DNA from: Enchytraeus crypticus
Lineage: Eukaryota > Annelida > Clitellata > Enchytraeida > Enchytraeidae
DNA: 64,000 nucleotides
Assembly (NCBI GenBank): GCA_905160935.1
Contig: CAJHZI010000505.1
Coordinates: forward strand, 641,501 to 705,500
Direction: 5' to 3'
Made by a program: the position numbers and the translations under genes. The notes beneath the pieces were generated by a model that was not told where the DNA came from, did no database searches, and worked only from the letters and a program-made list of their open reading frames with translations. This document shows, in pieces, positions 12,561-24,215 of this stretch (position 1 is the first letter of the stretch; every line of letters starts with the position of its first letter).

Positions 12561-12900
12561 AGATAAAGGAAAAGAGACAAAGAAAAGAGGCAATGTCTGT
12601 TAAACTGATTATAATCATTACGAATTTATTACTTAATTCCTACTAATAGAGCTACTTTTCAAATCATTTTCTTCTACCTATTTCATTTAAATAAAAATGT
12701 TTTACACGTACAGCCGCATTCCAATCGTTGAAACTAATAACATGCATCAATAGTCTTCGGAACATGCCCCACTGGATATCAAGATAATACCGAAGATAAT
12801 TTTACTAATAAATCTATTTCAGCTCATGCTGATGCAGCAACAGTCTTCTTGAATAGAATGACTGTCATAGAGAGTCATGAAGTCATAGTCACAGTGCTGC

Positions 12901-13085
12901 TGTACTGTGATATGACTCTGTGACCATAAGTGACTGTAAATACAGCACAGTTGTACTGTGATATGACTCTATGACTACTAGTGAATGTAAAGATAGAATA
13001 GCTGTACAGTGATATGACTCTATGACTACTACAAGTGACTGTAAAGATAACATCGCTCTACTGTTCTGTGATAAGAATCGATGAC
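12901..13085. repeat. 51-bp tandem repeat, about 3.5 units
   Basis: Units start at 12901, 12952, 13003 and about 13058. Each begins with a variant of TGTACTGTGATATGACTCT followed by ATGACTACTAGTGACTGTAAA. Divergence between units is low in the first three and higher in the last. Upstream sequence 12855-12900 carries a more degraded related unit. Confidence 0.85.
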
Positions 13086-14870
13086 TATCAGCTGATCATG
13101 CGATGTTTCTAGAAATATTGTTAAATTATATACAAGTATTATCGCAAAGTATGTATTATTGCTGTTTAAATAATAATGCATGAAATAATAAAGAGATTTT
13201 AAAATTCAATAGTACTTCCTTTTAATAATTTTCTTCATCTGGCTTTGTTCGTATGGGACAATATTGTGATGTTATTGTGACGAAAGATTTCAGTAACTTT
13301 AATCTGTTTTTAAAGTCGAGGCTTCCGAGGCCGAAGACTTAAAACTAAGATTCAGCTCAATGTAAACATATCAAGAGTTATAGAATCAAATAGGAATTTG
13401 GAACTTGTAGAATTTAAAATTCTTGCATTGCATATCATATAAAGCTTGACAACACTAAATGTTGCCCCGCTAAACCTGACTGCTCTACCTGTGTAATCAA
13501 ATTCTAAACCTGTCAGAATACCAATTGGAAGAATTCGAGACTAGATGATCGTGAGAACGTCACGGCTGTGGCCGTTTTGACCAGCAGCAACAGCAACAAC
13601 AAGAGGGCGTCATACAGTGAGTGACTAGGCAACGAGATAGATGTATGATTAACCCCTGAGACTCTGAGAGAGAGAAGTCGCATTAACACTTGCTGGCCTT
13701 CCTACCTCCCCTGTCCTGGTCGGCTACTCCTGGAGATTGTCCGTAAATATATCCAAGTAAATTTTCAAATGTCAACGACATCATCGTCTGCGACTGATCC
13801 TTTGCATATACACGTATATTCTGTATCTGATGTTTTTATATTACTTTGTATTTTTATAAGCCGTCTCTATTGCATTTAGACTCGTCCACGAATAATTTTA
13901 GTCTCTCTCTCTCTCTTCTCTCTATTTCTCTCTGACACTCTGGTGTGCAGGCCAATGGCAGATCCATAGTACATAATTTGAGTGTGCTTCTTAATTTATT
14001 TCATTCCGATTCTATATCTATTCTCATTCCATTCCTACACCGAGTTTCTAAAGAGTACTCCGTAGAAGTTAACGATCTACATTTCAATGAGGTTAAACTT
14101 TAAAATAACTTGCTTAAACACTTAGGCATTCGCTTAAACCCTCAATCAATGTCATCCGGCAGCGATTGACGCGAAAACAGAAATCATCAGAGCAACAATG
14201 GACAGAGATATGTGGATAAATATGACCATGACCGCAGAAGGCTTAGAACAGGCACGGAACTTGAGGAAGTACAAAATACCAGTGCTGAGATAGTTCTTCA
14301 TTGCCTTGCTTGGTTTCTGCTTAGTCCCATCTAACAGCAGGCATGCAATATGATTTGATTTATTCCGTAGTACCTTAGACATAACATATGCAGCAATATA
14401 AAATTATCGAAATTCTTTAGCATATCCACTGACGGCTAAAATCAGGCGTTAGTCTTTTATTTAGGAAATTTGTCATTTGTTGTTTAAGAAGTTCGTAATG
14501 TTTTTCTTAAGAAACGTGTTACCTTTGAACTTTGCCATTTAGACACAGCGAAAGCTAAAGAATTTGCAGGTGGCTTTTTGCTATATTCAATGAAATCATC
14601 ATGAGAAGACGCAGTTGGCTAAGTTTAGCTGCAGGCGAATCCATCTAATACTGTTAGAGATGGAACTGAAGGAAATGCGTCTAGGGAATTAAGTACAAGC
14701 GTGAACTTGGAGAAAAACTTTGCAACCAATAATTATCTTAAGAACCTTTGCGTGTTGCAACGTGGACTACGAAAAATAATTCGAAAGAAAGTTTATTTGC
14801 TTCTGCATTTGCTGAGACAACTAAAACTGACATCGAGAGAGAGAATTTAATAGTATTATAATAACAATTA
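13086..14870. other. Non-coding stretch with one GC-richer island
   Basis: Positions 13540-13760 are GC-richer and unique, containing CAGCAACAG repeats and a CTCF-like site. Positions 13895-13980 hold a (TC)n tract and a weak reverse-strand LINE-terminus relic (GGCCAATGGCAGATCCAT). Positions 14148-14293 keep an open frame (ATMDRDMWINMTM) that could be a LINE fragment, but I cannot place it. Confidence 0.4.
13597..13610 (+). promoter_or_regulatory. CTCF-like motif
   Basis: CAACAAGAGGGCGT agrees at 12 of 14 positions with the general CTCF consensus CCASNAGRKGGCRS. It lies inside a GC-richer unique island. A match of this quality occurs by chance at appreciable frequency, so this is only a candidate. 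Confidence 0.3.
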
Positions 14871-14969
14871 CAGAACATATGTGGACATGAAATAGAAAGC
14901 GGAACACAGAGAAGAGTCGAGGCGTTATATACCATGGACCTGCCAGTAGACAGTGCACTAAGAGAGAGA
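14870..14969 (+). mobile_element. RTE LINE 3'-end fragment
   Basis: Last ~95 bp of the LINE (CATATGTGGACATGAAATAG through GACAGTGCACTAAGAGAGAG). Immediately downstream, 14985-15045 holds the start of another dispersed repeat (CAATTAGAGTGCTACTGTCG) that recurs at 49695. Confidence 0.85.
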
Positions 14970-15045
14970 TAATAACAATAAGTATAACAGCAATTAGAGT
15001 GCTACTGTCGTCCATGACAACATCGAGCACTATTGAGACAAATCT

Positions 15046-15755
15046 ATGCCTGTGAGCAAATATACATTTTTAAGTGTGGAAAATAATTGCCGAGATCGTT
15101 TATGAAACTTGTTTTGTATATACTTAGCTCTTCCATATTCCACCTCAACGGCTTCACCTAATTTCGCGGTCACCTAGAACTACCAAATTTCCACAGTGGT
15201 TTCGGGAAAACCATTGTTTCTCATTCTAGCAAACAAATGGAGTTTCCGCAGCTCGGTGACGTCTCTATGCGACTTGATGATCAGCGTTGCTGAGCTTTAT
15301 CGTCCACGACTAACTAGAATTGTCATACGATGAAGATATTTCCCGAGATAACTACCACTGCAGTTCACAGATCCAATCTGAAAGCTTTCTATTTATCAAC
15401 CCGGCTCCGAGCAGTGCTATTTTTATTTGATGTACCGATGTGAAGCCTTCGTCGATATGATTGCTTTTGTAACGGATCAAAGATTTTGTTGTTTAGGTTT
15501 TTTACGTGTTTTTTATTTCGTACAGGTTACTGCTTATATGTCAGAAAATGAGATCCCTTTTCATGGGTAGGACTATTGAGCGGAAGATTTGTACGCTCAT
15601 ATGAATTAATGTACATGTTTTTAGCTATAAGCAGCCTCCTATAGCTTGTTTATATCTATAAGTAGCATCCTATGGCTTGTTTATATCAATAAGTAGTCTT
15701 ATACAGGTTGTATATAGTAATACATACTATATGTATTACTATATTTCAACTTCAT
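15046..15755. other. Non-coding stretch
   Basis: Unique sequence with no recognisable gene. GC is slightly raised at 15120-15420. It ends with short partial duplications of TAAGTAGCCTCCTATAG at about 15625-15710. Confidence 0.4.
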
Positions 15756-16567
15756 ATGAATACTCAGAAGAAGAAGGTGAAATAGGACGTGGAGTAAGAC
15801 AAGGTTGTAGCATTTCGCCGCTCCTGTTTAACATTTACGCTGAGGCAATGATGGAGGAAGCCATGGAAGACTTGGAAGAAGGAATACAAGTAGGAGGGAA
15901 TTTGTTACAAGATGTACGATTTGCAGATGACCAAGGAATGGTAGCGGGCAGCGAGATTGGATTGCAGAAGATAATGGATAGGCTGAATGATACGGCTTTA
16001 AGATATGGCATGAAGATTAATATAAAAAAGACCATGGTTATGAGAGTATCCAATAATAAAGGTGATGTTAATATCACAATAAATGGTACGAAATTGGAAC
16101 AGGTAAGGAGTTTCAAATATTTGGGTCATACTATAACCGATGATGGGAAATGTGAGACGGAAATATGCAGTAGGATTGCACAAGCAAAAGCGGCCTTTGG
16201 TAGTAGGAAAGAACTATTAACAAAAAGTCTAAAGAAAGACACAAAGATAAAGATAGTGAAAACTTTGGTTTGGACCATGCTATTGTATGGATGTGAAACA
16301 TGGACCTTAAGGAAGGAAGATATTAGGAAACTGGAGGCATTGGAAATGGGGATTTGGAGAAGAATGGAGAGGATTAGCTGGACTCAAAAGGTTACAAATG
16401 AGGAAGTCATGGAGAGAGTTGGCACAGATAGACAGTTGATAAATGTATTAAGAAATAGAAGAAGAGATGGATAGGACACATTCTAAGGGGGAAGGTCTAT
16501 TAAAAGAGGTCATAGAAGGTAGAATGGAAGGAAAAAGAGGCAGGGGCAGGCCGAGATTAGGTATGTT

Positions 16568-16616
16568 AGAAGATTTAAAGACCCACTCATAATATGAGTG
16601 GGTCTTTAAATCTTCT
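16568..16616. repeat. Perfect hairpin in LINE copy 2 (first)
   Basis: Arms 16568-16590 and 16594-16616 are perfect reverse complements around the central AAT. The left arm is normal LINE sequence (AGAAGATTTAAAGACCCACT...). Confidence 0.92.
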
Positions 16617-16759
16617 ACAGAAATATGCAGTAGGATTGCACAAGCAAAAGCGGCCTTTGGTAGTAGAAAAGAACTATTAACAAAAAGTCTAAAGAAAGAC
16701 ACAAAGATAAAGATAGTGAAAACTTTGGTTTGGACCACGCTATTGTATGGATGTGAAAC

Positions 16760-16846
16760 ATGAACCTTAAGGAAGGAAGATATTAGGAAACTGGAGGCAT
16801 TGAAAATGCCTCCAGTTTCCTAATATCTTCCTTCCTTAAGGTTCAT
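16760..16846. repeat. Perfect hairpin in LINE copy 2 (second)
   Basis: Arms of 41 bp at 16760-16800 and 16806-16846 with loop TGAAA. Both arms share the private variant ATGAACC (other copies have ATGGACC), so the right arm was made from this very left arm. Confidence 0.93.
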
Positions 16847-16939
16847 AGTATATGGTTCAAATATAGATTAGGAAACTGATATTATGAAACTGGATATTAG
16901 GAAAGAATTAAGATATTAGGAAACTGGAGGCTCTTCATT

Positions 16940-16982
16940 CTTCCTCTTCTTTTCCACATATTATGTGGGAATGAAGAGGAAG
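16940..16982. repeat. Imperfect hairpin in LINE copy 2 (third)
   Basis: Arms 16940-16960 and 16962-16982 pair with two mismatches around one central base. The right arm is the normal LINE segment (GAATGAAGAGGAAG). Confidence 0.8.
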
Positions 16983-17454
16983 GCGGAAGACAGAGAAGAG
17001 TGGAGGCGTTATGTACCATGGACCTGCCAGTAGGAAGTGCACTAAGAGAGAGAGATAGCAATACATATCCTCATACTGCTTGTTTATAGCTATAAGTAGC
17101 CTCCTATAGATTAATTCCGGTGTAATCTTACACTTCCTATGCAGCTTAAGATTGACTTGATTTACTACTGAAGCTAATCCTATATGTCGACGTTATTCAA
17201 ATGTTAGGCTCTTAACTAGTAAATTCCTGCTGCCTTTGGTTCTGAATTTTTTAAATAAAATAATCTATCGACAATTGCTTTAATAAAATATTTTAAAGCA
17301 ACAATTTAACGTTTAATAAAGCCTAATGAAAACATTTATCTTAACACCACGGAAACGAATGTCAGGATTTAGTTACTATACAAGTAATCAATAAGCCATT
17401 ATCTCATAAGTAATAAGTTAATACTTAATAAGCAATAATAAGTATAATAATATT

Positions 17455-17537
17455 ATAATAATATCTATATATAGTATATATATAGTATAATAATATATAT
17501 AGTATATATATATAATATATATATATATATTTATATA
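17455..17537. repeat. (TA)n-rich tract
   Basis: TA/TATAG-rich tract that directly abuts the left end of the palindromic element. A similar tract (18383-18442) abuts the right end. Confidence 0.85.
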
Positions 17538-18368
17538 TACACTGTGTCTTTTATAACTGATACCCCTAATTATTTTTGCAATAAAGTTGTAAGAAGTGGA
17601 CCGATATTCTTGAAATTTACAGCACTTGACCAGAAGCCAATTCAACAAAACTTAGAGAAATTTTGTTCGAATATCTTAAATAACGTGAAAGTTATAGTTT
17701 TGCGAATAGAAGTGGGGTTAGATAAGGAATTTCCAGTACAGGATTACGGGCATGGTACATGCAGCGTAAAATTATCTTCATTAAAATAATAGCCAACACT
17801 TAACATAAAATTTCTGCTAATGCCATTTTGAAAAGCAATCATTTCTTTTCAAAATGACGTAAAATACGTGTCGATATGTTCTTAATTGACAAAGTTTTTG
17901 AACTTTTAATGCATGTATTAAGTCCTTAGGCTTACGTGTGCTTGGGAGAGCTCAGCTGCCGTGAGACGATAGGAGCGCAGTCCTACTGCATTGCATGCAT
18001 TAAAAGTTCAATAACTTTGGCAATTAAGAACATATCACCAAGTATTTTACGTCGTTTTGAAAAGAAATGATTGCTTTTCAAAATACCATTAGCAGAAATT
18101 TTATGTTAAGTGTTGGCTATTATTTTTATCGAGATAATTTTACGCTGCATGTAACATACCGTAATCCTATACTGGAAATTCCTTATCCGACCCCACTCCT
18201 ATTCGCAAAACTATAACTTTCACGTTATTGAAGATATTCGAACGAAATTTCCGTATGTTAGGTAGAATTGGCTGCTAGTCAAGTGCTGTAAATTTCAAGA
18301 ACATCGGTCAACTTCTTATGACTTTATTGCAAACATAGTTAGGGGTATCAGTTATAAAAGACAGTGTA
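17538..18368. mobile_element. 831-bp palindromic (foldback/MITE-like) element
   Basis: Left arm about 17540-17915 and right arm 17994-18366 are inverted copies (estimated by eye at about 90% identity) around a 78-bp loop (17916-17993). Termini are CACTGTGTCTTTTATAACTG and its complement ending CAGTTATAAAAGACAGTG, bounded by TA on each side, which fits a TA target duplication as in Tc1/mariner-type elements. No transposase frame is present; the small frame at 17544-17789 lies wholly in the left arm. The element sits inside (TA)n DNA. An alternative is a simple inverted duplication that is not a transposon. Confidence 0.85.
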
Positions 18369-18408
18369 GTATAATATAACATCTATATATATATATATAG
18401 TATAATAT

Positions 18409-18446
<38 letters not shown>

Positions 18447-20055
18447 CTTTAATCGAAGTAACGTTACGCAATATGAAAAAATATCTATAACAATTTTTGT
18501 AGAAGCGCTCTAGTGTAAGATTGTTTAGCTATTGCACTTGTATTTTGTATTCTGCACTGTTTTGGTCTTTGTACGACACTTGTTAAATTTCTTAGTTGTC
18601 TAATTGACGAATAAAAGATCTTCTTCATAAGTAATTGCTAATATGTAAGTATAACACATTAATTCTTAATAGTAATAAATGAATACAGTATATAAGTAAT
18701 AATTTAATACTTAATAAGTAATACGTTAGTCATTATTACGTAAATTAATAACTAATTAGTAGTAAGTTATTGAGTAATTGATAAGTTAATAATTAATGTA
18801 ACATAAGTTAATACGTATATAGGTAACAAGTTACTACGTAAGTAAATGCAGCATATTAAGATTTACTCATATGAAGCCAATAAAGCAAGGATTCAATTGA
18901 AGAATTTGAAGACTTAAAAACGGGAATCTAAGAAAAAACTATGGTTTATGAGTGCACCAGATTGTATTCAGTCAGAATAGTTACTAGACTTTGCAATCTA
19001 TATGATAGTTTTGATACCTCTCTGAGATTTTACCTCTGTTTTCGTTAAGCTTGGTCTGATAGGCCAATCTTTTCTGTTTAGAAACTGAGGCATATCATTC
19101 GCTCTTCACGACTCCTCAGCTGTTGTTGTTGTTAGCATTCGATACTCTCAATCCCGACAAGGATCAGAGGGAATTTCACACTTTCTACCGCCACTCGATT
19201 CATTGAAGTCAAAACATCGGACTTCGGGTTTTCTATATGTCTAATAGGAAGAACATGCATTTTCTGAGAGTTTAATGTCTACAATTATGGTATTTTATTT
19301 CCAGGTCATTTAGTTACAGATGTATTTTTTAACAAGAAAATATATTTCGATATTTATTTAAATATAATAAAAATATTGATATATTTAAGAAATTTCACTT
19401 AGCCTATATCCATAATTTTAAGTAAGTATGGGAAGAGAGAAGGTTTTCGATTTCGGCGTGAATAAAATAGCGTAATTTAGGCTTACATTTAGTACATCGA
19501 CTGATGATATTAGCAAACAAATTATTAAGAGTAGGGGGCCTATGAAATATCTGAAAGGTTGCAAATTTGCAACTCAGCCGACATTCGAGCTTCTAAACTT
19601 GACGTTAAACCCACATCATCAGTCAACTGAGCCGACAACTTAACTGAATAAATTTCATTTTACCGCATTTCATTATTGGATATTTGAAAGTTACTGTCTC
19701 GGGGCTTAAATTCTGTTACAAATTTGTTCTAAATCAATTAACAATCTCACCGTCTGACGATAGGTGCATTCTACGAGTCGAAATTAAAAAAAGCAATTTA
19801 ATGCCAATTTAGATTTAATGTTAACTTCAATGGCTATTTCATCTATCAAGAATCAAACCCTCTCAGCATATTTCCAATGTATCAACTTAGCATCACTCCG
19901 GCCGTTTTATCGATAACCTTGTTTATTCATGGAATTAGCTGGACCTACTAATGCCTCCCACGAATCCGGTATGCTATCCCAACGCAGAATTAGAGTGTGT
20001 GGTATTTATCCGCCATCTTTGAAGACTCAGATTGTATAAATATGATGTGCTGCAA
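18447..20055. other. Non-coding stretch
   Basis: 18640-18840 is a degenerate TAATAAGTTAATA-type low-complexity region. The rest is unique with no coding frame. Confidence 0.45.
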
Positions 20056-20250
20056 AACTATCACACCAATGTTATACAATCACAACAATGTGATACAATC
20101 ACAGCAATGTGATACAGTCACATCAATGTTATACAATCACAGCAATGTGATACAATCACAGCAATGTAATACAATCACACTAATTTGATACAGCCACACC
20201 TATGTGATAGAGTCACGCCATATACTATCACACAAATGAGATACAGTCAC
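20056..20250. repeat. 19-bp minisatellite
   Basis: About ten contiguous units of ACAATCACAGCAATGTGAT with substitutions, clearest at 20075-20190. There are no unique spacers between units. Confidence 0.92.
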
Positions 20251-20259
20251 TGCAAAGAC

Positions 20260-23200
20260 TAGAACTCTGAACTTCTGAAGAGAGCCATCTGGACAAAAAA
20301 TAACTAAATGTAATCTAACTTTCGTGCAACATATTTAAATTTTGTTATATTGGAATTTCACATAAACATCTGCAGTATTCATCATACTGAGTGTATAAAT
20401 TCAAAAATAAAATAATTAATGAAGATTTACGTAAGTTCAACTATGGAAGAATGCTCCAGAACGGTTAATAAAACATCATGGATTCCCGGACAGGACGATC
20501 AATGATTTCAATCCAGCCACTAATCAACTCCATGGCGAAACCTCGTGAAAGGTCATTTTCTCGAAAGGTCATTTGCCTGCGCATCCAATTAATAAATTTA
20601 CAAAAACAAACAACTACAACAATACGCTATTTAAGTGTACTATCATCTATGACAATGTTAAGCACTGTGAAGCCAAAATAAAACCGATAAATTAAACATA
20701 GTGCAAGCGATTAAACTTTGATTAATGATTTAAAAAGATGTCCAGCAGGCCATGGGCCACAAACGAATTATTAATAAGATCAAAGTCTCAGGACAAGGAG
20801 TTTATGACTCGGCACTTAGCACTTTCTCTGTAAGAATATTTTCCCTTCCTATACAAGCACATATAATATTTTGTCATGTTTTAATTACTGCTTCATTATA
20901 ATGTCAAATGACTAATCAAAGTTACACTGTCCTACACATGAGGATTCCTGATCAGCACTGCATAAAAAAGCTATTGCAACAACATTATATCTATGATCTA
21001 CCCCATAATGATTTAACTCATAGCTTCAAATTATAACTTTCAATATGTATCGTCGATATCTGCTTCATTCGTTTATGACGGCTTTAGCGAAGCTCTAAGC
21101 TTTTCTATTTTTTGCTAGAATCCTCTCAATTTCTTCATACAAAACATTGAGTCCACTTGATCTATGTTCTCTATGTTGAGTACGTTCACAGCACACGCCC
21201 CATGCACGTTGTGTTGCTGGAATGTTCGTCCGATGAAACTGGAATGTTCGGCCGATGACGAGTGTCTAGTACGTAGACTGTCCCATCTCATCTTCTTGTT
21301 GACAGCTTACACACGCCTCCCGTTGAGCTCACAGTCTCTCATAGAAAGTTCAATCGAAAAATATTACCGAATGCTTCAGAGATTGAGTGGTCGTTCCGAT
21401 TTTAAGTGATGCCTCTGCTTATTTACACTTCAAGGGAAAACCATGTAATTTGTGCTTAGTTAAATTATTTAACTACACTGTTTGAGTAAAAAGGTTTAAA
21501 TTTTTTAGCAGTTAATTAAGTCGCTTGACTGACGCTAATTTAAAGGGCTTTTTCCTTACTAAACGACTTTCGAGAAATATATTCATATGTACTCATAATT
21601 ATAGAAAAATGTACGTATACCTACAATATTTCGTTAATTCTTATAGTCAGCATCTATCATATTTTGTTGGATAAAATTGATAAAATATTTGGCAACTAGT
21701 GTTTTTAGCTTAGATTTTATATCTATATTTGATGGATATATATATCTCTGATTACGACGACGTTAATTTAAACTTTAACTCATTATTGGCTTTGAATCAA
21801 GAGCGAATCAATTTCTTAATTTGTAGTATTTTCTATAAAAATTGCAGCAGTAATTTCTTTCTACAATTTCTTCAGTGTAGCGAGCATTGATATCGGCTTT
21901 GAAGTTACATTTTCAAACTATCATTTAATACAGAATTAAAGAGAAAACAAATTACTTTATTTGAGTGTAACAACCGCACCAGAGAGACACATTAATGGGA
22001 TGGAAGACACTTCCTCTTTCAAAACCAGTTTCAAGCCTCTAATCTACTGTGACTCAACCTCTGATACATTGCAATTGCATTTCGATTTACTATATGCAAG
22101 CCTGCGGGTTATACCTGCGGGTTTCTTGCGATAATTCGGACACAGAATTGAACATGGTTGGTGTGACAGGAAGAGTATTCTGCGATTACTGAGAGAGTTC
22201 AGAGCGGTAGTTAAGAATGACCGATGTGCTCGTAACGGAAGAAAATTGCCCATGATAGCGCTACCATCTCTCATAATAAAATTGTCAGCGTAACGTTGAG
22301 CCTGACAGTAATAACATCAGTCAGGTGACAGGTGGCGCCATCACTCGACCATTTTAAGTCATTAACTGTCGCAGAAATAATGAAACCAGAAAGTGATATG
22401 AGACAATTCGCATCAATCGTCGGTTTCAATGTAGGACTGAAATTTCCACGAAAATCTTGATGCTAATATGTAACGCTTTTATGCTTAGCCGGTAGTGTGT
22501 TGGCAGTTGTCTGAGGATCAGTAGGCGCAGTGTTCGAATTCAGTGCTCGCACATTTTTAGACAAAGAAGACGATTTTAAAATTGGTTTTTAGATTTAACT
22601 TTTAAGCTGATTTAATCTCCAATATAGTTGGTGAAATATCACTGGACAAATGTCTCTGATATTATCGTTGACCCTGATATCATTCTATAAGAAAATACTT
22701 GTAATCTTCTCATACTAAAATTATTCTAAGTCAAAAGGTCCAGGCTTAAGATGGAATGAATCAATCAAAATAACTTGTCAAGTGGCTGCTTCACTACTAG
22801 AATTTGTCAAGTTTAAAAGAGCCGCGAAAGCCAAATGTTGTTAAAACCTTTGGTAATGAAATTGATATTAGTTTCATTATTACAATAGCTAAAGTAATAT
22901 CCTTAACAGCTGTTATTATATAGATTTTTTAATTTATCCCGGATAGTAAAATGTCAGAATTGGATAAAAACGATGCATGCAAAGAATGAATGCTGAATTG
23001 AAGCTCCTCTTACTATTAGTATTACTATTTTAGTTCTTTTATTAGTTACAGTTATTATTGTTCTTCTTCCTATTTCTTAATGCATTTGTCAATTGTCTAT
23101 CTGTACCAACTTTCTCCAGAACTTTTTCAGTTATAACTTCTTGGGACCAACCAATGTTTTCCATTCTTTTCTGTAGCTAAATTTGCCAAAGCTTCCTGAT

Positions 23201-24000
23201 ATCTTGCGTCCTTAAGGTCCTTATGTTTCCCATCCGTGTAATAGCGGTTTCCATACCAAGATTTTCACTATCTTTATCCTGATGGCATTTTTAAGATTCT
23301 TAAAAAAGGTTTTGTACTTTAATAGTTACAATTTTATTAATCTTATTGTTACAGGTTACGTAGTCTGCTTTCTATAAGCGAAAGAAAAAAATCTAGATAA
23401 ACACTCTCGTTTATCTATCCGTTTAACGCGACGCTTTATTTCTCGTTGTACGGATGTTTAGCAGATAAACAGATCGAGCACTGTGCTCATCAGATGTAGG
23501 ATGAAAGCGTAATTGTTATACAAGAGATATTAACCGACGCATTATAGCCGCGCGATGTTTGCTATTGCATTTATATAACTTCATTTTGTGCTCGCACAAA
23601 GGATACTAGCCGGGCTTGGTGAATCGTTTCAGCCGTGGAATTGACTGTAAACCCTGACGCCAGAGTTGGACTGCTTCCGGACGCATATACGACTGCAATA
23701 ACAATAGACTGAGGCTCAACAAGGCTCAACAGTGCGCGAATAACAGGGGAGATTGGACGCCTGAGCCTATCATTAATTTCTATGCGTTTTATTTATGTTG
23801 GCTTTACAAGCTAGATGCAGCAGGTAATGCTTGTTTCTACGAATTGATCTCTTACTCTGCTCACGAGGTGTGTTATGGCTAGGTTTGAAAGCTTTGATTA
23901 ATTTCTTGAAGCATCAACAGATACGCACGCATTATTTTTCTCTGATCTTTAGTACAAAAAGACGTTATTTTTAAAACGATGCAAACACTTTTGTCTCAAC
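20260..24000. other. Largely unique non-coding region
   Basis: No gene supported. Open frames 20478-20681, 21164-21409 and 22044-22274 show no domain and no splice context. Dispersed-repeat relics occur at 20630-20680 and 22490-22550. GC-richer unique islands lie at 22240-22460 and 23390-23780; the second is rich in CG dinucleotides and homeodomain-like TTTAT/ATTA words and might be regulatory. Confidence 0.4.
22330..22339 (+). promoter_or_regulatory. CTCF-like core AGGTGGCGCC
   Basis: AGGTGGCGCC preceded by a separate CAGGTG E-box seven bases earlier. The 10-mer equals the core bound by arthropod and vertebrate CTCF. Only the core matches, so it is a candidate. Confidence 0.35.
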
Positions 24001-24004
24001 TTTA

Positions 24005-24215
24005 ACGTATTAGATTGACTTGACTTTGACTCGACTCAGCATGACTTTTGACGAAATCATGAACTAACTTTAACTTGACTAAGCTTGATTTGACTTGGAC
24101 TTGATTAAGTCTGATTTAACTATGACTTGAGTAGGCTTGACTTGACTTTGAATTGACATTTGATTTGACTAAGCTACTAAACTGGCCTTGACTTTGACTG
24201 GACTTTAACTTTTTG
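24005..24215. repeat. Degenerate TTGACT-rich tandem region
   Basis: The words TTGACT, TTTGACT and TTGACTAAGC recur about 20 times over 210 bp with irregular 6- to 12-bp spacing. This is a decayed simple tandem repeat. Confidence 0.75.

Larger units (their letters stand above)
15760..17055 (+). mobile_element. RTE-type LINE copy 2 with longest intact RT frame and internal snap-backs
   Basis: An uninterrupted frame from about 15760 to 16474 encodes the palm to C-terminus: EEGEIGRGVRQGCSISPLLF, catalytic FADDQGM at about 15917-15940, GMKINIKKT, the YLGHTITDD thumb motif, LLYGCETWTLRKEDI and RMERISWTQKVTNEE. The frame stops at RRRDG (stop 16472-16474), one base out of register with copy 1, so the IGHILRGE tail is untranslated. 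From 16490 the element doubles back: a hairpin at 16568-16616, a second copy of the thumb region at 16617-16800, a 41-bp-arm hairpin at 16760-16846, then a third imperfect hairpin before the normal terminus (about 16970-17055). It is 5'-truncated, lacking endonuclease and motif A. Confidence 0.9.

Noticed and set aside
12224..12618. Overlapping long open frames on both strands
   Set aside because: They translate a GA/TC tract; the Ser/Leu and Arg/Glu/Lys compositions are simple-repeat artefacts.
20056..20250. Regular direct repeats resembling a CRISPR array
   Set aside because: Units are contiguous with no unique spacers, and the DNA is clearly eukaryotic. It is a 19-bp minisatellite.
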